DNA of 64,000 nt from Prosapia bicincta (taxonomy: Eukaryota; Arthropoda; Insecta; Hemiptera; Cercopidae), in assembly GCA_036971475.1 (NCBI GenBank), contig JBAIZL010000425.1, positions 1,805,001 to 1,869,000 on the forward strand. The letters run 5' to 3'. Both the position numbers and the translations under genes were made by a program. The notes under the pieces are model-generated. The model did no database searches and had not been told where the DNA came from. It saw only the letters and a program-made list of their open reading frames with translations. How positions within the stretch are numbered: the stretch's first letter is position 1; the number at the start of each line of letters is the position of its first letter. This document shows, piece by piece, positions 11,996-22,949 of the stretch.

Positions 11996-14728
11996 TCACG
12001 TTTTACAAACGAGAACCGATTTTTGAACCTTGTGGAGCTCCTCCTTATATATTTTAGACAAGTGTATGAGTGCCACAGTTGAATACCATTCTTCCTTCGC
12101 TAAGGTAATCCACAAACATTTTAACCAGATATTCTGGTTTATTTTTCTTCTGTAGTGCGTCAAGAATATCGCTCCACCTAACCGAATTGAAGGCATTCTT
12201 TACATCTATGGCGATCAAACCGCAAAATCCTTTTCCCCCTCTCGTCTTAACATTGCGTTTACTGTCTAATTCAATAACCAGCTTTACTGCATCAGTTGTG
12301 GTCTTTCTTTTCCGGAAACCAAACAGCCTGTGTGGTAGGTCACCAGATCCTTTCTCTTTTTCTAATCTTTGTGATATTTATTTTAAACGAAATTTTATTC
12401 AATATAAATTATATTTATTCTTTCACGACACTAATATCACTAGTTGATTTCCTTAATAAACTTTTTCAGATAGAAACATCTACATCAAATGTTTGTGATG
12501 TCTTCATGCAGAGGAAAGTGATAGGATGATGAGCCTTCAGAAAGGGGGAAGTGATGGGATGCTGAGTCTTCAGGAAGAGGGAAGTAGTCAGATGATGAGC
12601 CTTCAGAAGAGAGATGTGACCGAATTATGAGCCACAAATAGAGGGATGCGATGAGATAATGAGCCTTCAGGAAGAGGGAAGAGATGGGATGATGAGCCTT
12701 CAGGAAGAGGGAAGTGATTGGATGATGAGCCATTAGGAAAAGGGAAGTGATTGGAAGATCACTCTTCAAGAAGAGCGAGTGATAGGATGATGCGCCCATA
12801 GGAAGTGGTTCGTCACGAAATGGTTATACCACAGGAAGAAGAATATGAAGGAATGATTTGCTAACATCCATATGTATATTAATCAAATCTATTAGGAGTA
12901 GAATTATCAGGATTATATGGATATGATAGATTTATTATAAAATCGTTCATTACTCCAAAATTCGTTAAAAGGTAGAAAAGGATTATATCATAAAATCTAC
13001 TGAAACATAATATAAAACGAAAACTACATAAATTAAATTTTCTGTAATTTGCTTATTTATTCAATAAAATAATATTATATACAATGGGATACGCACTTAT
13101 ATCTTTGGGTAAAGCTTATATAGTCTACGATATTTTCTCTACGAACATTATCTAATTACCGTTCTGAGGGGGCAAACTATATAGAGTTACTACTTTACAA
13201 ATTGCTAAATGTTAATAACTGTACACCACGATGGATAATTACAAGAACGCAAAGTAAACAAATTACATAAAATTAGCCTCAGTAATTTGGCTTCCTTGGT
13301 TTGGTAACGACAGAGTCGCGTGTCTGGATGTTGTAAGGTATTGGCCTTACATAACGTATTTACTCAGTGAATTTCGCTGTCCTAATTTAATGCTTTTTAC
13401 AGGGCAAAATTATAATTTTGCTTTCTTTGTTTCACTCGTAAATCCGCCACTAAATAGTTTGATACAATAAGCCTATGCTTGCATATAGAAGGTTCAATTT
13501 TTAGCTTTAGAGTTTAGGAAGGACATGCCTTACCTAAGTTAAGTAAGAACATATAACTTACCTCAGACCTAAATTTTTCCAATTACTAAAATTCAACTTC
13601 TAATAACTTACCGTACTATTGATCTTATGTTCTAGTTAAACGTTGTACTAAAACATAAAATAGGTTTATGTTACCTAAACCATAATGAAAACATTAATTT
13701 TCATGTTAACAGTTCAGAACATAATAGTTAATCACGTATAAATAGTTTTCAATTAAAATACGTATTTACATTCACTTCACTCAGACACAAACGTATATGA
13801 AGTGAGGCTCCATTAGTTAGTGTGACAACCAACACTTCAATATTTAACACATTTTAAAAGTGAATAAAACCACCTTAAACATATGACGGCCTATTCTTTC
13901 AAGAAGGCATATTCGTTTAAAATAAAGCATTTTTTGTATTGCCATATATATTATACAGTATTATATTTTGTTTATATATAGATATATAAATATAGTATAT
14001 TAATAATATATATATAATCATATTTTGAACATTTTTTATATATACAGTATTATATGTTTTAAATTTCTATTAAAATGCTATCTTACTAAGAAGCTGGTAG
14101 AATATTTCTTCATTAGTGTTTATACTAATGAACACTAATTTCTGGATTATTCCAGGGTCAACATTTACAATAAATGTTGTAAACTCTCTGTCTCTCTACT
14201 GACATACACAGCGTAAAACGTCAAGTGAAATATAATTTTGTTTATATTTGTATGTAATTTTTCAATTTTAAAATAGGTCTCACTATATTTCTAGAAACTA
14301 TTTATCAGGTATTGCTTATTAACAATTGAATTAGGGCTATAATTATTTACGTTGATTTTATAATAAAACAGTGGACCATGCTGTAACAAGATACAGACAG
14401 TTAAGTATTTTAAACACAAAAACTTAAGTTGTGCTATTTCTAATTGCTTGAGATCAGTCTCTTGCTTGCTTCCAGAAGCAATTTTACAAAAACAGACAAT
14501 AACCAAATACCGCATTTGCTTTACAATTGTACGCAAAATCATAATATTGTTTCGCAATGAAATAACTGTTGCATGAATCGACCATATGATATTGCTCAAA
14601 CGTATATATTGTTTACATGCTATGTACATAAAACACTAAACATGTAATGCTAAAAATTATATAGAAGTATAAGTATCAATATACATATGGTTGACTTGTA
14701 GTACATATAATTTAATTTTTGTAAAACC
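11996..14728. repeat. Array unit 5 (2,733 bp)
   Basis: Last unit. Private variants: cacaaataga near 12640 (others cacaaaaaga), gaatatgaag near 12845 (others gaatgtgaag), gaattatcag near 12905 and cagttaagta near 14400 (others cagtaaagta). Short A run. RT fragment about 11996-12377 on the minus strand, minisatellite about 12520-12806. The unit is complete to its last base before unrelated flank begins. Confidence 0.95.
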
Positions 14729-14742
14729 TTGGTTATATATTT

Positions 14743-14790
14743 GTTTTACCTGGAGATGCTAACACATTATTAGCGAAAAGCTTTGAAAAA
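14743..14790 (+). repeat. GCGAAAAGCTTTGAA-family hairpin motif, copy 1
   Basis: Reads ctggagatgctaa ... ttagcgaaaagctttgaa. The GCTAA and TTAGC segments form a short hairpin stem placed between a CTGGAGA box and a GAAA box. This is the first of at least six copies in the window, all next to (AT)n tracts and often followed by ttcttgtttttgaaatatt-like sequence. Probably the end of a retroelement family; class not proven. Confidence 0.6.
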
Positions 14791-14856
14791 TATATAAACT
14801 ACTAAAATTCTTTTATTTAAAATATTTTGTATTTTTTGTTATTAATATATAAAACG

Positions 14857-14891
<35 letters not shown>

Positions 14892-14952
14892 ATAATTAAT
14901 GAACTAAAAATATTTCAAAAACAAGAATACTTTTATGAATACACACACACAC

Positions 14953-15016
<64 letters not shown>

Positions 15017-15103
15017 CTATATTTATATTTATATATTAAATATGGTGATATGTTTTCTTGTAGAAAGAATGTTTGTAAAAATATTTTGTTAGATAATTAT
15101 TTT

Positions 15104-15150
15104 CCTGAAGAAACTGGTACCGTTTTATCGGCGAAAAGCTTTGAATAATA
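15104..15150 (+). repeat. GCGAAAAGCTTTGAA-family hairpin motif, copy 2
   Basis: Reads cctgaagaaactggtaccg, then tatcggcgaaaagctttgaa, followed within about 30 bp by agtattcttgttttt. Same family as copies at 14743, 48850, 48923, 50967 and 62012. It sits between two (AT)n tracts. Confidence 0.6.
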
Positions 15151-15192
15151 TATGTAATAAAAGTATTCTTGTTTTTTAAATATTGTAATGTC

Positions 15193-15238
<46 letters not shown>

Positions 15239-15259
15239 GAACATCTTAATTATATATAA

Positions 15260-15301
<42 letters not shown>

Positions 15302-16601
15302 GAACATTTTGAATTCATCTTTCTTTTGAATGAATAGTTTTACTGTTTTAAAAATACGTTTTCTAATAAATATTATGTGTAAAAATATTATCATATTTCT
15401 ACGTTTAATTCTCTTAGATTCATAATTACGAAACACCTACTAATGAAAAATTTCCTATCTTCTCACGACAAAATACACAATTTATCGCTTTATGTTGCGG
15501 GTTCTATTCACAGAAATGATTACTAGAGCACACAAGTCTCCGAGGTAATGAATAATGCATTCAATTAGACCCACTGTCCACACATCCTCCCAAACAATGC
15601 ATGAACTATGCACACGACTACTGGCCGCAGTGGTAAAACCTCGAAATGTCAGCGTTATTGATTTCACCTAGGTAAGCAATCTCACGTGTTAGGGTTTCTT
15701 GCATGTGTGAATTATTAAATGCATACTAGGTGATATATACTGTGTGTGTGTGTGTGTGTAAATGTAAAAATCAATTGTTTGAACCACCGTGACGAGATAT
15801 ACTGCATAAAATCTGTTATTGTGTTACGTAATTGACGAAGAACATTAAACTGATATTAATTGAAGCGTAAATTCAATACAGCAATTACAGTTTGCATCAC
15901 ATGTTTTCGACAGACATGGCCGATGTGTTTGTAATTATTTTCGCAATATATTTTTATTTAGACATCAATATCTGTACCATATTTCTTTTTTTCAAATCAT
16001 TGTTGAAAATGGAAAATTGTTCTGTTAAATCTAAAGTAAAACTATCAGTACATAATATTTCCCGTAATTATTGATTTCCTTTCAAATGCGATTTTAATCT
16101 ACGGTTCGGATGGACGTCCGTTTTGAAATCGTTTCTTTAATATAAATGGTATACAATGTTGTATGGTATGGGGGAAATTGTAAAGACAAATCCCGAGGCA
16201 ATCAAAAGAAATGATGTTTTAGCAGTAACGACTTATGAGTTATACGAACATATAAAACACAAGGTTTTGGGAAAGTACCAAGTGGAGTTTTGATCCTCAT
16301 ATTAGCACAACGAGTTAAACTACCTGGACTCATATTTGGCTGATATAAGCGTTACACTGCCGCTAATGTTATAGAAGCTTCATGGTTACTGAATGGCTAT
16401 CTAAGCCTTCTTGCTCTACTTACATGGATGATTTGAGAGTAGTGCGTGAATGGTTGGCTATTTTGTGAACGATCATACAGGACGGAAACAATGATCGATT
16501 ACGAGAAACCATATCTAGTACTTTGGAATAAAAAGTACAATATAAACTGAACTTATAAACTTTCTATAATTCTTATCATACATACAAAACTCGCTACTTA
16601 C

Positions 16602-16714
16602 AACGCAATATTCTATATTTTCATCCATGTTTTGGCAACACTCCAAGTCGTTTTGGTAACACTGATTTTCATTGACAGTGAATACATAATTTACACTTTG
16701 GAAGGCAACGAAAC
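16602..16714 (-). other. Candidate isolated coding exon, Cys-rich, unrecognised
   Basis: On the minus strand a 113-bp open stretch is bounded by an acceptor-like sequence (tgtctacacctacag, pyrimidine-rich) and a strong donor-like GTAAGT. It reads GFVAFQSVNYVFTVNENQ followed by a cysteine pattern C-x5-CC-x10-C. The frame is also open for some distance on both sides. It lies in the segment of arm A that is absent from the paired arm. I do not recognise the domain. Donor and acceptor matches of this quality occur by chance in AT-rich DNA, so this is only a candidate, and no partner exons were found nearby. Confidence 0.25.
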
Positions 16715-16910
16715 CTGTAGGTGTAGACAACTTTATCCTGTTGTAAAAATTAAGTAGTTTGTCCTATAATAAAATTATTAAAAACCTTAAAGTTTCGTCT
16801 AAAAAGTTATTTTTTAAAGAGAGTGAAATGTTTATGAAACACATAAAGTTTATTACAAGTAGATAGACTACTTAAATATGTAAAGATTTTGGAAACAAAT
16901 AAACGTTTGT

Positions 16911-17268
16911 GGTAAGTTGTAAGACTACTCTTACTTAAACAGTCGTGGTAAGTTGTAAGACCATCTCTTATTTAAGCATTCTTGGTAAGTTGCAAGACTA
17001 TCTCTTACATTAACATTCGAGGTAGGCTGTAAGACTATCTCTTACTTAAACATTCGTGGTAGGCTGTAAGACTATCACTTACTTAAACATTCGAGGTAGG
17101 CTGTAAGACTATCTCTTACATTAACATTCGTGGTAGGCTGTAAGACTATCTCTTATTAAATATTCGTGGTAGGCTGTAAGACTATCCCTTACTAAACATT
17201 CGTGGTAGGCGGAAGACTATCTCTTACTAAACATTCGTGGTAAACTGTAAGACTATCTTTTACCTTTT
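16911..17268. repeat. 37-bp minisatellite, about 10 units
   Basis: Units resemble ggtaggctgtaagactatct followed by cttacttaaacattcgt. The units are contiguous with no unique spacers. The inverted mate at 51745-52630 holds about 24 units of the same repeat, so copy number has changed since the arms separated. Confidence 0.92.
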
Positions 17269-17778
17269 ATTAAATCGTATTATCACCATGGCACAACAAT
17301 CTAGGACTCGTTTTTTATATTCACTCCTTAAGAAGATATCAATATATTGTGCAAGACAAACTATTACTTCCTCAGAGAGGCGATGTGGAAGTTGACTTAA
17401 TTTTTATTAAAAAGTCTGTCTTATAAAGTAACGGGTATTAGTCTATCTTAAACATGGATGGGAACAACTCAGGGGTAAATATGTAATGTTAACGCTAGTC
17501 TCACAGCCTGGCGCAATGGAGGGTGAGCGGTACACACTTACTCATACTGGTATCTTATAGCTTGGCCTTGCTCTCAAAATTTTGCGATATATTTGCTTTG
17601 TGAGTTTATAGGTAACATCTCTAAATAGTGGGTAAGGTAATGTTGTGCAGAAGGCAAAGGAGCTATAAGCGTTATATGTAAGGAAACTAGTTACCTGTAT
17701 ACGGTAATTGTATGGACGATCTGGAGAATATCAGTGAAGCAGAAGGACTTTGGATTCAACAAATGGTATAGTTAATTA

Positions 17779-17780
<2 letters not shown>

Positions 17781-17838
<58 letters not shown>
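17781..17838. repeat. (AT)29 microsatellite, uninterrupted counterpart of the 48.7-51.3 kb insertion zone
   Basis: Pure AT dinucleotide tract. Flanks on both sides match the flanks of 48.6 and 51.3 kb in the paired arm, where about 2.7 kb of nested elements occupies this position. Confidence 0.9.
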
Positions 17839-17841
<3 letters not shown>

Positions 17842-18060
17842 TATAAATCTATAATAATTAATTTTAATTATTTTAATAATTATATAATGTATAATACGTA
17901 ACACGTAATGTGTAACAGAATTCTTTTAACGTCTACACGAAATAACGTAATCGAATGCTTTTAAAATTGCTATCGCTGATCTGCGTTAAATGGATGCAGA
18001 TCATATGTTGAGTTTTATCAAATAAAAAATCAACGTTAATCAACGATACAATTGGTATCT

Positions 18061-18974
18061 GCTACTAAACACTGACCTGCAATGTTTAAACTGAAACATG
18101 AAGAGCTAGTTTATTCCTTCCCAACCTTCCAATCTCTGAATGATATAGTGTTTATTAAACATTTTATAGCGAATGTTAAATTATTTTCAAATAAATAATA
18201 ATCGATTGTATTATCGTACGTCTCCATAGTACGATTTTCAAAACTTAAAACGATAGTACGATTTAAGTTTTTAAAATGGAGTTACACCGAAACGCATCAT
18301 AAGAGGAGAATATTGAAAGGTTAGGAATGTCAGAAAACTTTACTGAATATTATAACTAACATGGTATGGAAAAGTATTCGTTGGTAACTAACATTAAAAT
18401 TCTATTGACTGAAAAATAATAACAACTGACAGTTTTAGAAAAGTATACGGTTTTTACACAGCTGAACGCAACATCTTCGTCGAAACTAGTCTGTATGTAT
18501 ACACAAACTAGAGAATAGTGAGATATTGAGTGAACTCTTTTAATATTTATCGTTGTGAATTCTTACTAGCTAAGCTCTAATTAACTTAGGACCGTTTCGT
18601 AACAAAGCACGTAAGCAAGGCGATAAAATGCTTTACCGATTGAACTATGGCTATTTAAAAGAGTCGGTGACGCGGCTTAATAAATACGTCAAGGTGTTTC
18701 ATTACCTAAAAACGGGAAAATTTCCATTATAGATAAACGGTAGTCGAGATCATGTAAACTGTCGTGGAAAGTTCAAATTCAAAATATAATAACTGACCCA
18801 GCCTAAGTAGGATTTTTTATCCCTCTCCAAGTTCAACAGCTTTGTGAGATACAGTCACTCCGGAAAACAGGACCTAGTAAAGTGCAGAAGAGTTCATTTC
18901 ATTGATAGATCCTGCATTACCTGTACCGATCATCTACATTTCCCCACCGACATTTGCTTCTGTTGTTCCAAATT
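18061..18974. other. Unassigned AT-rich stretch
   Basis: I see no open frame of note, no repeat shared with the rest of the window, and no RNA-like structure. A short near-palindromic patch occurs at about 18215-18280 (cgtacg, tagtacgattt on both strands). Confidence 0.6.
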
Positions 18975-20015
18975 CTATAAAATTACTACTTTACAAATTG
19001 CTAAATGTTAATAACTGTTCACGACGACGAATAATTAGTACAAGAACGCAAAACGAACAAATTATATTAAATTAGCCTCAGTAATTTGGCTTCCTTGGTT
19101 TGGTAACGACAGAGTCGCATGTCTGGATGTTTTAAGGTATTGGCATTACATAATGTATTTACTCAAAGAATATCAGCGCTTTAATTTATTGCTTTTTACA
19201 AATAGGCAAACTTATAATTTTCTTGACTTTTGAATTCTTCACTTCTGTTGAGAATTAAATTCTTCTAAATATAAAACCAGTCCAAACATATCTTGTTTAC
19301 AGGTTTAGGTGTAGAATACGCTGCATAATGAGGTTTATTAGGTATTGTGTATGAAACCTATGTTACAACACAGCAGAAAGTAAAACATGGAACATAATAA
19401 AATAAGACGAACCACCTTACCTAAACTAAAAGAGTATTTCGGAATATTTACCTTTTAAATGAAATGGGAATCAGGTGTTATTGAAAATAAACTAGTTTCA
19501 TTGTGCATAATAGGTTTAAGTTTTTTCTGTTATTCATAGTTCACGGTTACTAACGAAATTAATTATTGATCCAGTATCTCAAACTCATTATTTATGCAAC
19601 AATTTCAACAAAAGGTTAGGAATGACTGCTTAGTAAAAACGTTATTTAATGGCTATTAAAGACTGTTTATATTGCCACACCTCAAAACCTTAAAAATTCT
19701 AAATTGTGGTCTTATCAATTTGTCTTATCTTACTCAGAAGCTGAACGGATTTTCTTCATTAAAGTAATGAACACTAATTTCTGAATTATTCCAGGGTTAA
19801 CATTTACAATAAAAGTTGTAAATTCTCTGTCCCTCTCTACTAACATACACAGCGTAGAATTTCAATTGAAATATAATTTTGTTTATATTTGTCAAAAAAT
19901 ACAATTTTTCTATTTTAAAATAGGTAATGCTATATTTCTAGAAACTATTTATAAGGTATTAGGTACTTGATAACAATTGAATTAAGGCTATCATTACTAA
20001 CGTTAATTGTTCTAC
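18975..20015 (+). repeat. Diverged direct copy of dispersed element D
   Basis: Matches about 2240-3425 of array unit 1 in the same orientation: attactactttacaaattgc near 18982, cttccttggtttggtaacga near 19090, ggattattccagggt-type sequence near 19785 and taacaattgaatta near 19970. Several internal segments are missing or diverged (19240-19640). It lacks the 33-bp minisatellite and the LINE fragment, which shows that element D spreads independently of the LINE. Confidence 0.75.
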
Positions 20016-20771
20016 AAAATCAAACAAAAAAACAAACAAATCATATTAAAGTGAATCACGACACCCTTCTCTAAACACATAATCGCTTCTTACAAAAATC
20101 AATATTTTTGTTAAAAGTTGGATGCAGTCTACTATGTTTGGATGTAATCGGCAATAGTGTAGTCCCACTCCTCCAATCAATAGTAATTTTAGATTCTGTT
20201 ATATCGATAGAAAAATAGTGAAGGGATTTGCGCTTGCTTTATAACTGATATAGGGAATAAATATAAGTATCTAGAATGTTTAAAAAAAACTTCAAATATA
20301 AGTCACGAGGAAAATTAAAATTAATAACTAACCATAAGATATAAAATACCACCTCGTGCCACCATGTACTACCTAGTCCATTTCTTTTCTATACCGTTGT
20401 TAGCATATTCCGCAAGGTACAAGGAATATAAAATAAGAATTTTATCTATTTTCTGGGATTTTTACTTCGTCGATATTGGCAGCCTTGGATAAACACTTCC
20501 GGTTCAGAATCGATTCTTACCAGATAAAGGTTTCTTCTCCCTTTCATGCTATCTTATGAGAATTTTCATATAAAAGTTCCCTCACCCACAGACACACTTG
20601 TGTATGCGTGCGTGTTTGCTTGTGTATAAAGATTCCTAATGATTATTTTTAACATTTATTGTTCCTATCCTAACAGTGAGAATATTTTCCTTTACTAACA
20701 AACAAAAGCTTTGTTTAAAGGTAATTCATAAGGTAATACATTTAGACATGACGCATGCTTAACATTAGGGG

Positions 20772-20776
<5 letters not shown>
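20016..20776. other. Unassigned stretch
   Basis: Nothing recognisable on either strand. Low-level AT-rich sequence, no frame longer than expected by chance, and no match noticed to other parts of the window. Confidence 0.55.

Positions 20777-20833
<57 letters not shown>
20777..20833. repeat. (AT)n microsatellite
   Basis: Pure AT dinucleotide run of about 57 bp between unassigned flanks. Confidence 0.95.
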
Positions 20834-20836
<3 letters not shown>

Positions 20837-21734
20837 AAATTGTCTAATATGATATTTTCATGTTATATATTGCTTATTTTCTGTATATTTCAACATGTAT
20901 AATAATAGAATAAGGTGCTTTCCACCAATAATTAGGTTTATTTGATTATATAAATAACATTATATCCCCTCTTTACATTTAACGTGTTGGAAGACTCTCA
21001 TATCCTGTGCATAATAATTTCTTTCACAGCTCCCGATAAATCAAATTCGCTTTCGTTTAAACGAGAAATGTTGCTGGAATCCCGGCTTACTTCTAGCTAC
21101 CCTAAGGCAACCCTCTTCATATTCCGTAACAACTGTACCCCGGTTGTTGCTGAACATTAATACAGTTTACATATTAGGCTCTTAGGTAGAATTTATGTAT
21201 TCGTCGACCAGAAAACATCATGCACTGTCGTTATCCTTTACCAAAGTCATAACTTGCGCCTAACCTTTAGGAAACCCTAATACCACGCTTCCGTGAACGC
21301 CGTATTAACTTTTGTTCTATTTATACTATATATTAAAAATTATTTACTAGTAACAAAATAATGAGTCAATCCTATGTATCAGTAAATATCTAAGAAGAAT
21401 CGATGTTTTTGAAAATGACCTATGAGCACCCTCCTCTAGTAGTCGGCCTCTCGCCAAGTTACGCAACCCCCAAGTGCAGGCTTACAAAATATTACCTATA
21501 CATTCCAAGTTCGACCATACTCATTATCGGATGCTGTTTAAGCCCTACCTTACCTCCATGTAACCTCCCCATCACCCCGTACAACTTGCTTCACGTAACA
21601 TAATTCCTTCTATATAGACAGAGAATACTATTTGTATCTGATTTATTCTAGGATTATTTTTTTAAAGCAATATTGATTTGACTTCTACCCTAACCACTGA
21701 ACAACAATAGCCCCTGCTACAAATTTGTAAACAG
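20834..21734. other. Unassigned stretch
   Basis: Slightly less AT-rich than its surroundings. A 66-residue frame at 21403-21603 (plus) is proline-rich and unlike any family I know; I treat it as chance. No repeat partner noticed. Confidence 0.5.
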
Positions 21735-21835
21735 CCTTGATGTACAACACAGTTGGCATCCTCAGAAGGTTGCAAGCATTATTACGTTGTCCACCTTCTG
21801 ATGATGCTTACTGTAAAGCTAAATGTACATCAAGG
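21735..21835 (+). other. Nested inverted repeats forming a predicted three-way junction with a hammerhead-like core
   Basis: CCTTGATGTACA at 21735-21746 is a perfect inverted repeat of TGTACATCAAGG at 21824-21835. Inside it are two more hairpins: CAGAAGG (21763-21769) with CCTTCTG (21794-21800), and GCTTAC (21806-21811) with GTAAAGC (21813-21819). The segment between the inner stems carries CTGATGA (21798-21804), and TAAA (21820-21823) stands where a hammerhead would have GAAA. Penelope-like elements are known to carry hammerhead motifs in their terminal repeats. The box is not canonical: there is an extra base before stem II, a changed G, and a long unpaired stretch (21747-21762) where only two bases are expected. 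A decayed terminal repeat of a retroelement is the best guess. Confidence 0.5.
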
Positions 21836-21919
21836 TTTTTTTGAATATCTGTTGCTAGGGTTATTTTTCTTTAATGATTATGATTACGCTAAAGTGCCCT
21901 GTGTAGATTTTTGTTTCTA

Positions 21920-22037
21920 GCCTACCCTTTTTTGCATATTTCTTCATTTCTTTAAAGTTTTAAAAATGTCCATATAATAATTGTCTTGTTCAGTTCTTTC
22001 CTATATCTGAAATATTACCAATTATTTTTATTCCAAT
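21920..22037 (+). repeat. Dispersed repeat end abutting a microsatellite, copy 1
   Basis: The run cctacccttttttgcatatt through ccaattatttttattccaat matches 35750-35872 in the same orientation. In both places the match stops exactly where a microsatellite begins, (CA)n here and (AT)n there. This is the pattern of an element whose 3-prime end carries or seeds a simple repeat. Confidence 0.65.
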
Positions 22038-22070
<33 letters not shown>

Positions 22071-22086
22071 AACACACACACACACG

Positions 22087-22130
<44 letters not shown>

Positions 22131-22144
22131 CACACATACGCAGT

Positions 22145-22207
<63 letters not shown>

Positions 22208-22273
22208 ATACACACACACACAAACACACACACAGTCACATACACATACACACACACACAAAACACACACACG

Positions 22274-22332
<59 letters not shown>

Positions 22333-22348
22333 ACACACACACACAGAA

Positions 22349-22437
<89 letters not shown>
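22038..22437. repeat. Compound (CA)n(TA)n microsatellite, 400 bp
   Basis: About 330 bp of interrupted CA dinucleotides (interruptions are cacg, aaac, cata, cagt) followed by about 67 bp of pure TA. Within it, a segment with cagtcacatacacatacac occurs twice (22140 and 22232), indicating internal slippage or duplication. Long His-Thr, Val-Cys and Tyr-Ile frames here are artefacts. Confidence 0.97.
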
Positions 22438-22439
<2 letters not shown>

Positions 22440-22720
22440 CCGCTATCAATATGGCAGCATTTCATTTTGCAACCATATGGCAGCCACTTAAAAGAGAGGA
22501 GTATAAATGTTTTTCGTCGTGTATAATTTATTTCTAATAAACATGATACTACTCCATGTACTTTAATTTTATAAAATCTTAAAAATACAAAATTGACTGA
22601 AGTACTATCAATACGGCAGCATTTCATTTAGGCATCAGTATGGCAGCCAGTGTATATTTTCGTTCAGTCTAATAACAATATGGCAGCCGGTGTGTATATT
22701 ATTCCCACGCTACTAACTAT
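22440..22720. repeat. Short repeats of a TATGGCAGC motif
   Basis: Variants of a(t/c)ggcagc occur near 22452, 22477, 22612, 22638 and 22678. The pair tatcaatatggcagcatttc (22443) and tatcaatacggcagcatttc (22606) is an imperfect direct repeat about 163 bp apart. No coding signal. Confidence 0.55.
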
Positions 22721-22949
22721 ACGAGAACCAACAGTGTTGCCACTATGGTGCTACTATTTGACTAGTCAAATGTTTAGACTCTAAGACACGTGTGTGTAAT
22801 CACGGTAAAACACAAACATTAGTATGGCCCTTCTTCATTTCAGCTGGCCAATTATTTACTCAACTCACATAAGTCTTAGTTGTTAGTTTTCATAAACGTG
22901 TACAACTATCGAAAGCTGACGGGAATACAAGTGTGTGCCTCTACAGGAG

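Larger units (their letters stand above)
1062..14728. repeat. Tandem array of five 2,733/2,734-bp units
   Basis: The segment from 1062 to 3795 recurs head to tail at 3796, 6529, 9263 and 11996 and ends at 14728, giving exactly five full units. Units differ by only a few substitutions and one 1-bp A-run indel. Each unit holds, in order: a minus-strand LINE RT fragment (first ~380 bp), a short shared block (next ~120 bp), a 33-bp minisatellite (~290 bp) and about 1.9 kb of AT-rich noncoding DNA. The left junction cuts through the LINE RT, and RT continues uninterrupted into the flank at 1061, so the LINE was there first. The right junction (aaaacc then ttggtt) is followed by unrelated AT-rich DNA. 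Flank homology at the junction is at most 1 base. No product is expected. Confidence 0.97.
14729..15344. repeat. AT-microsatellite cluster to the right of the array
   Basis: Contains (AT)n tracts at about 14859-14888, 14956-15010, 15198-15235 and 15262-15298, with a short (AC)n at 14940-14953. Between the tracts lie two copies of a motif family with core GCGAAAAGCTTTGAA, annotated separately. A 20-bp block with aatgaacat also recurs on each side of the last tracts. No coding signal. Confidence 0.85.
15345..18060 (+). repeat. Left arm of long inverted repeat A
   Basis: Reverse-complement matches occur in collinear order in 48385-53530: 15345-15440 with 53460-53530; 15485-15665 with 53230-53400 (including a shared acacaagtctccgaggtaat); 16110-16335 with 52630-52870; the 37-bp minisatellite with 51745-52630; 17280-17400 with 51600-51730; 17500-17680 with 51320-51500; 17840-18060 with 48385-48590. 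Identity is moderate, so the duplication is old. The arms differ by insertions: this arm has a private ~570-bp segment (16336-16905), the other has ~2.7 kb inserted where this arm has a single (AT)n tract at 17781-17838. Confidence 0.85.

Noticed and set aside
16911..17268. CRISPR-like array of short repeats (also 51745-52630)
   Set aside because: Units are contiguous 37-bp repeats with no unique spacers, in eukaryotic-type DNA and with no associated genes.
21403..21603. 66-residue Pro-rich frame
   Set aside because: Short, unlike any known family, and no supporting neighbours.
22028..22627. Long frames rich in Val-Cys, His-Thr or Tyr-Ile (also at 43088-43436, 49144-49460, 57296-57693 and 62167-62926)
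   Set aside because: They are translations of CA and AT microsatellites, open on several frames at once. No start context, domain or non-repeat body.
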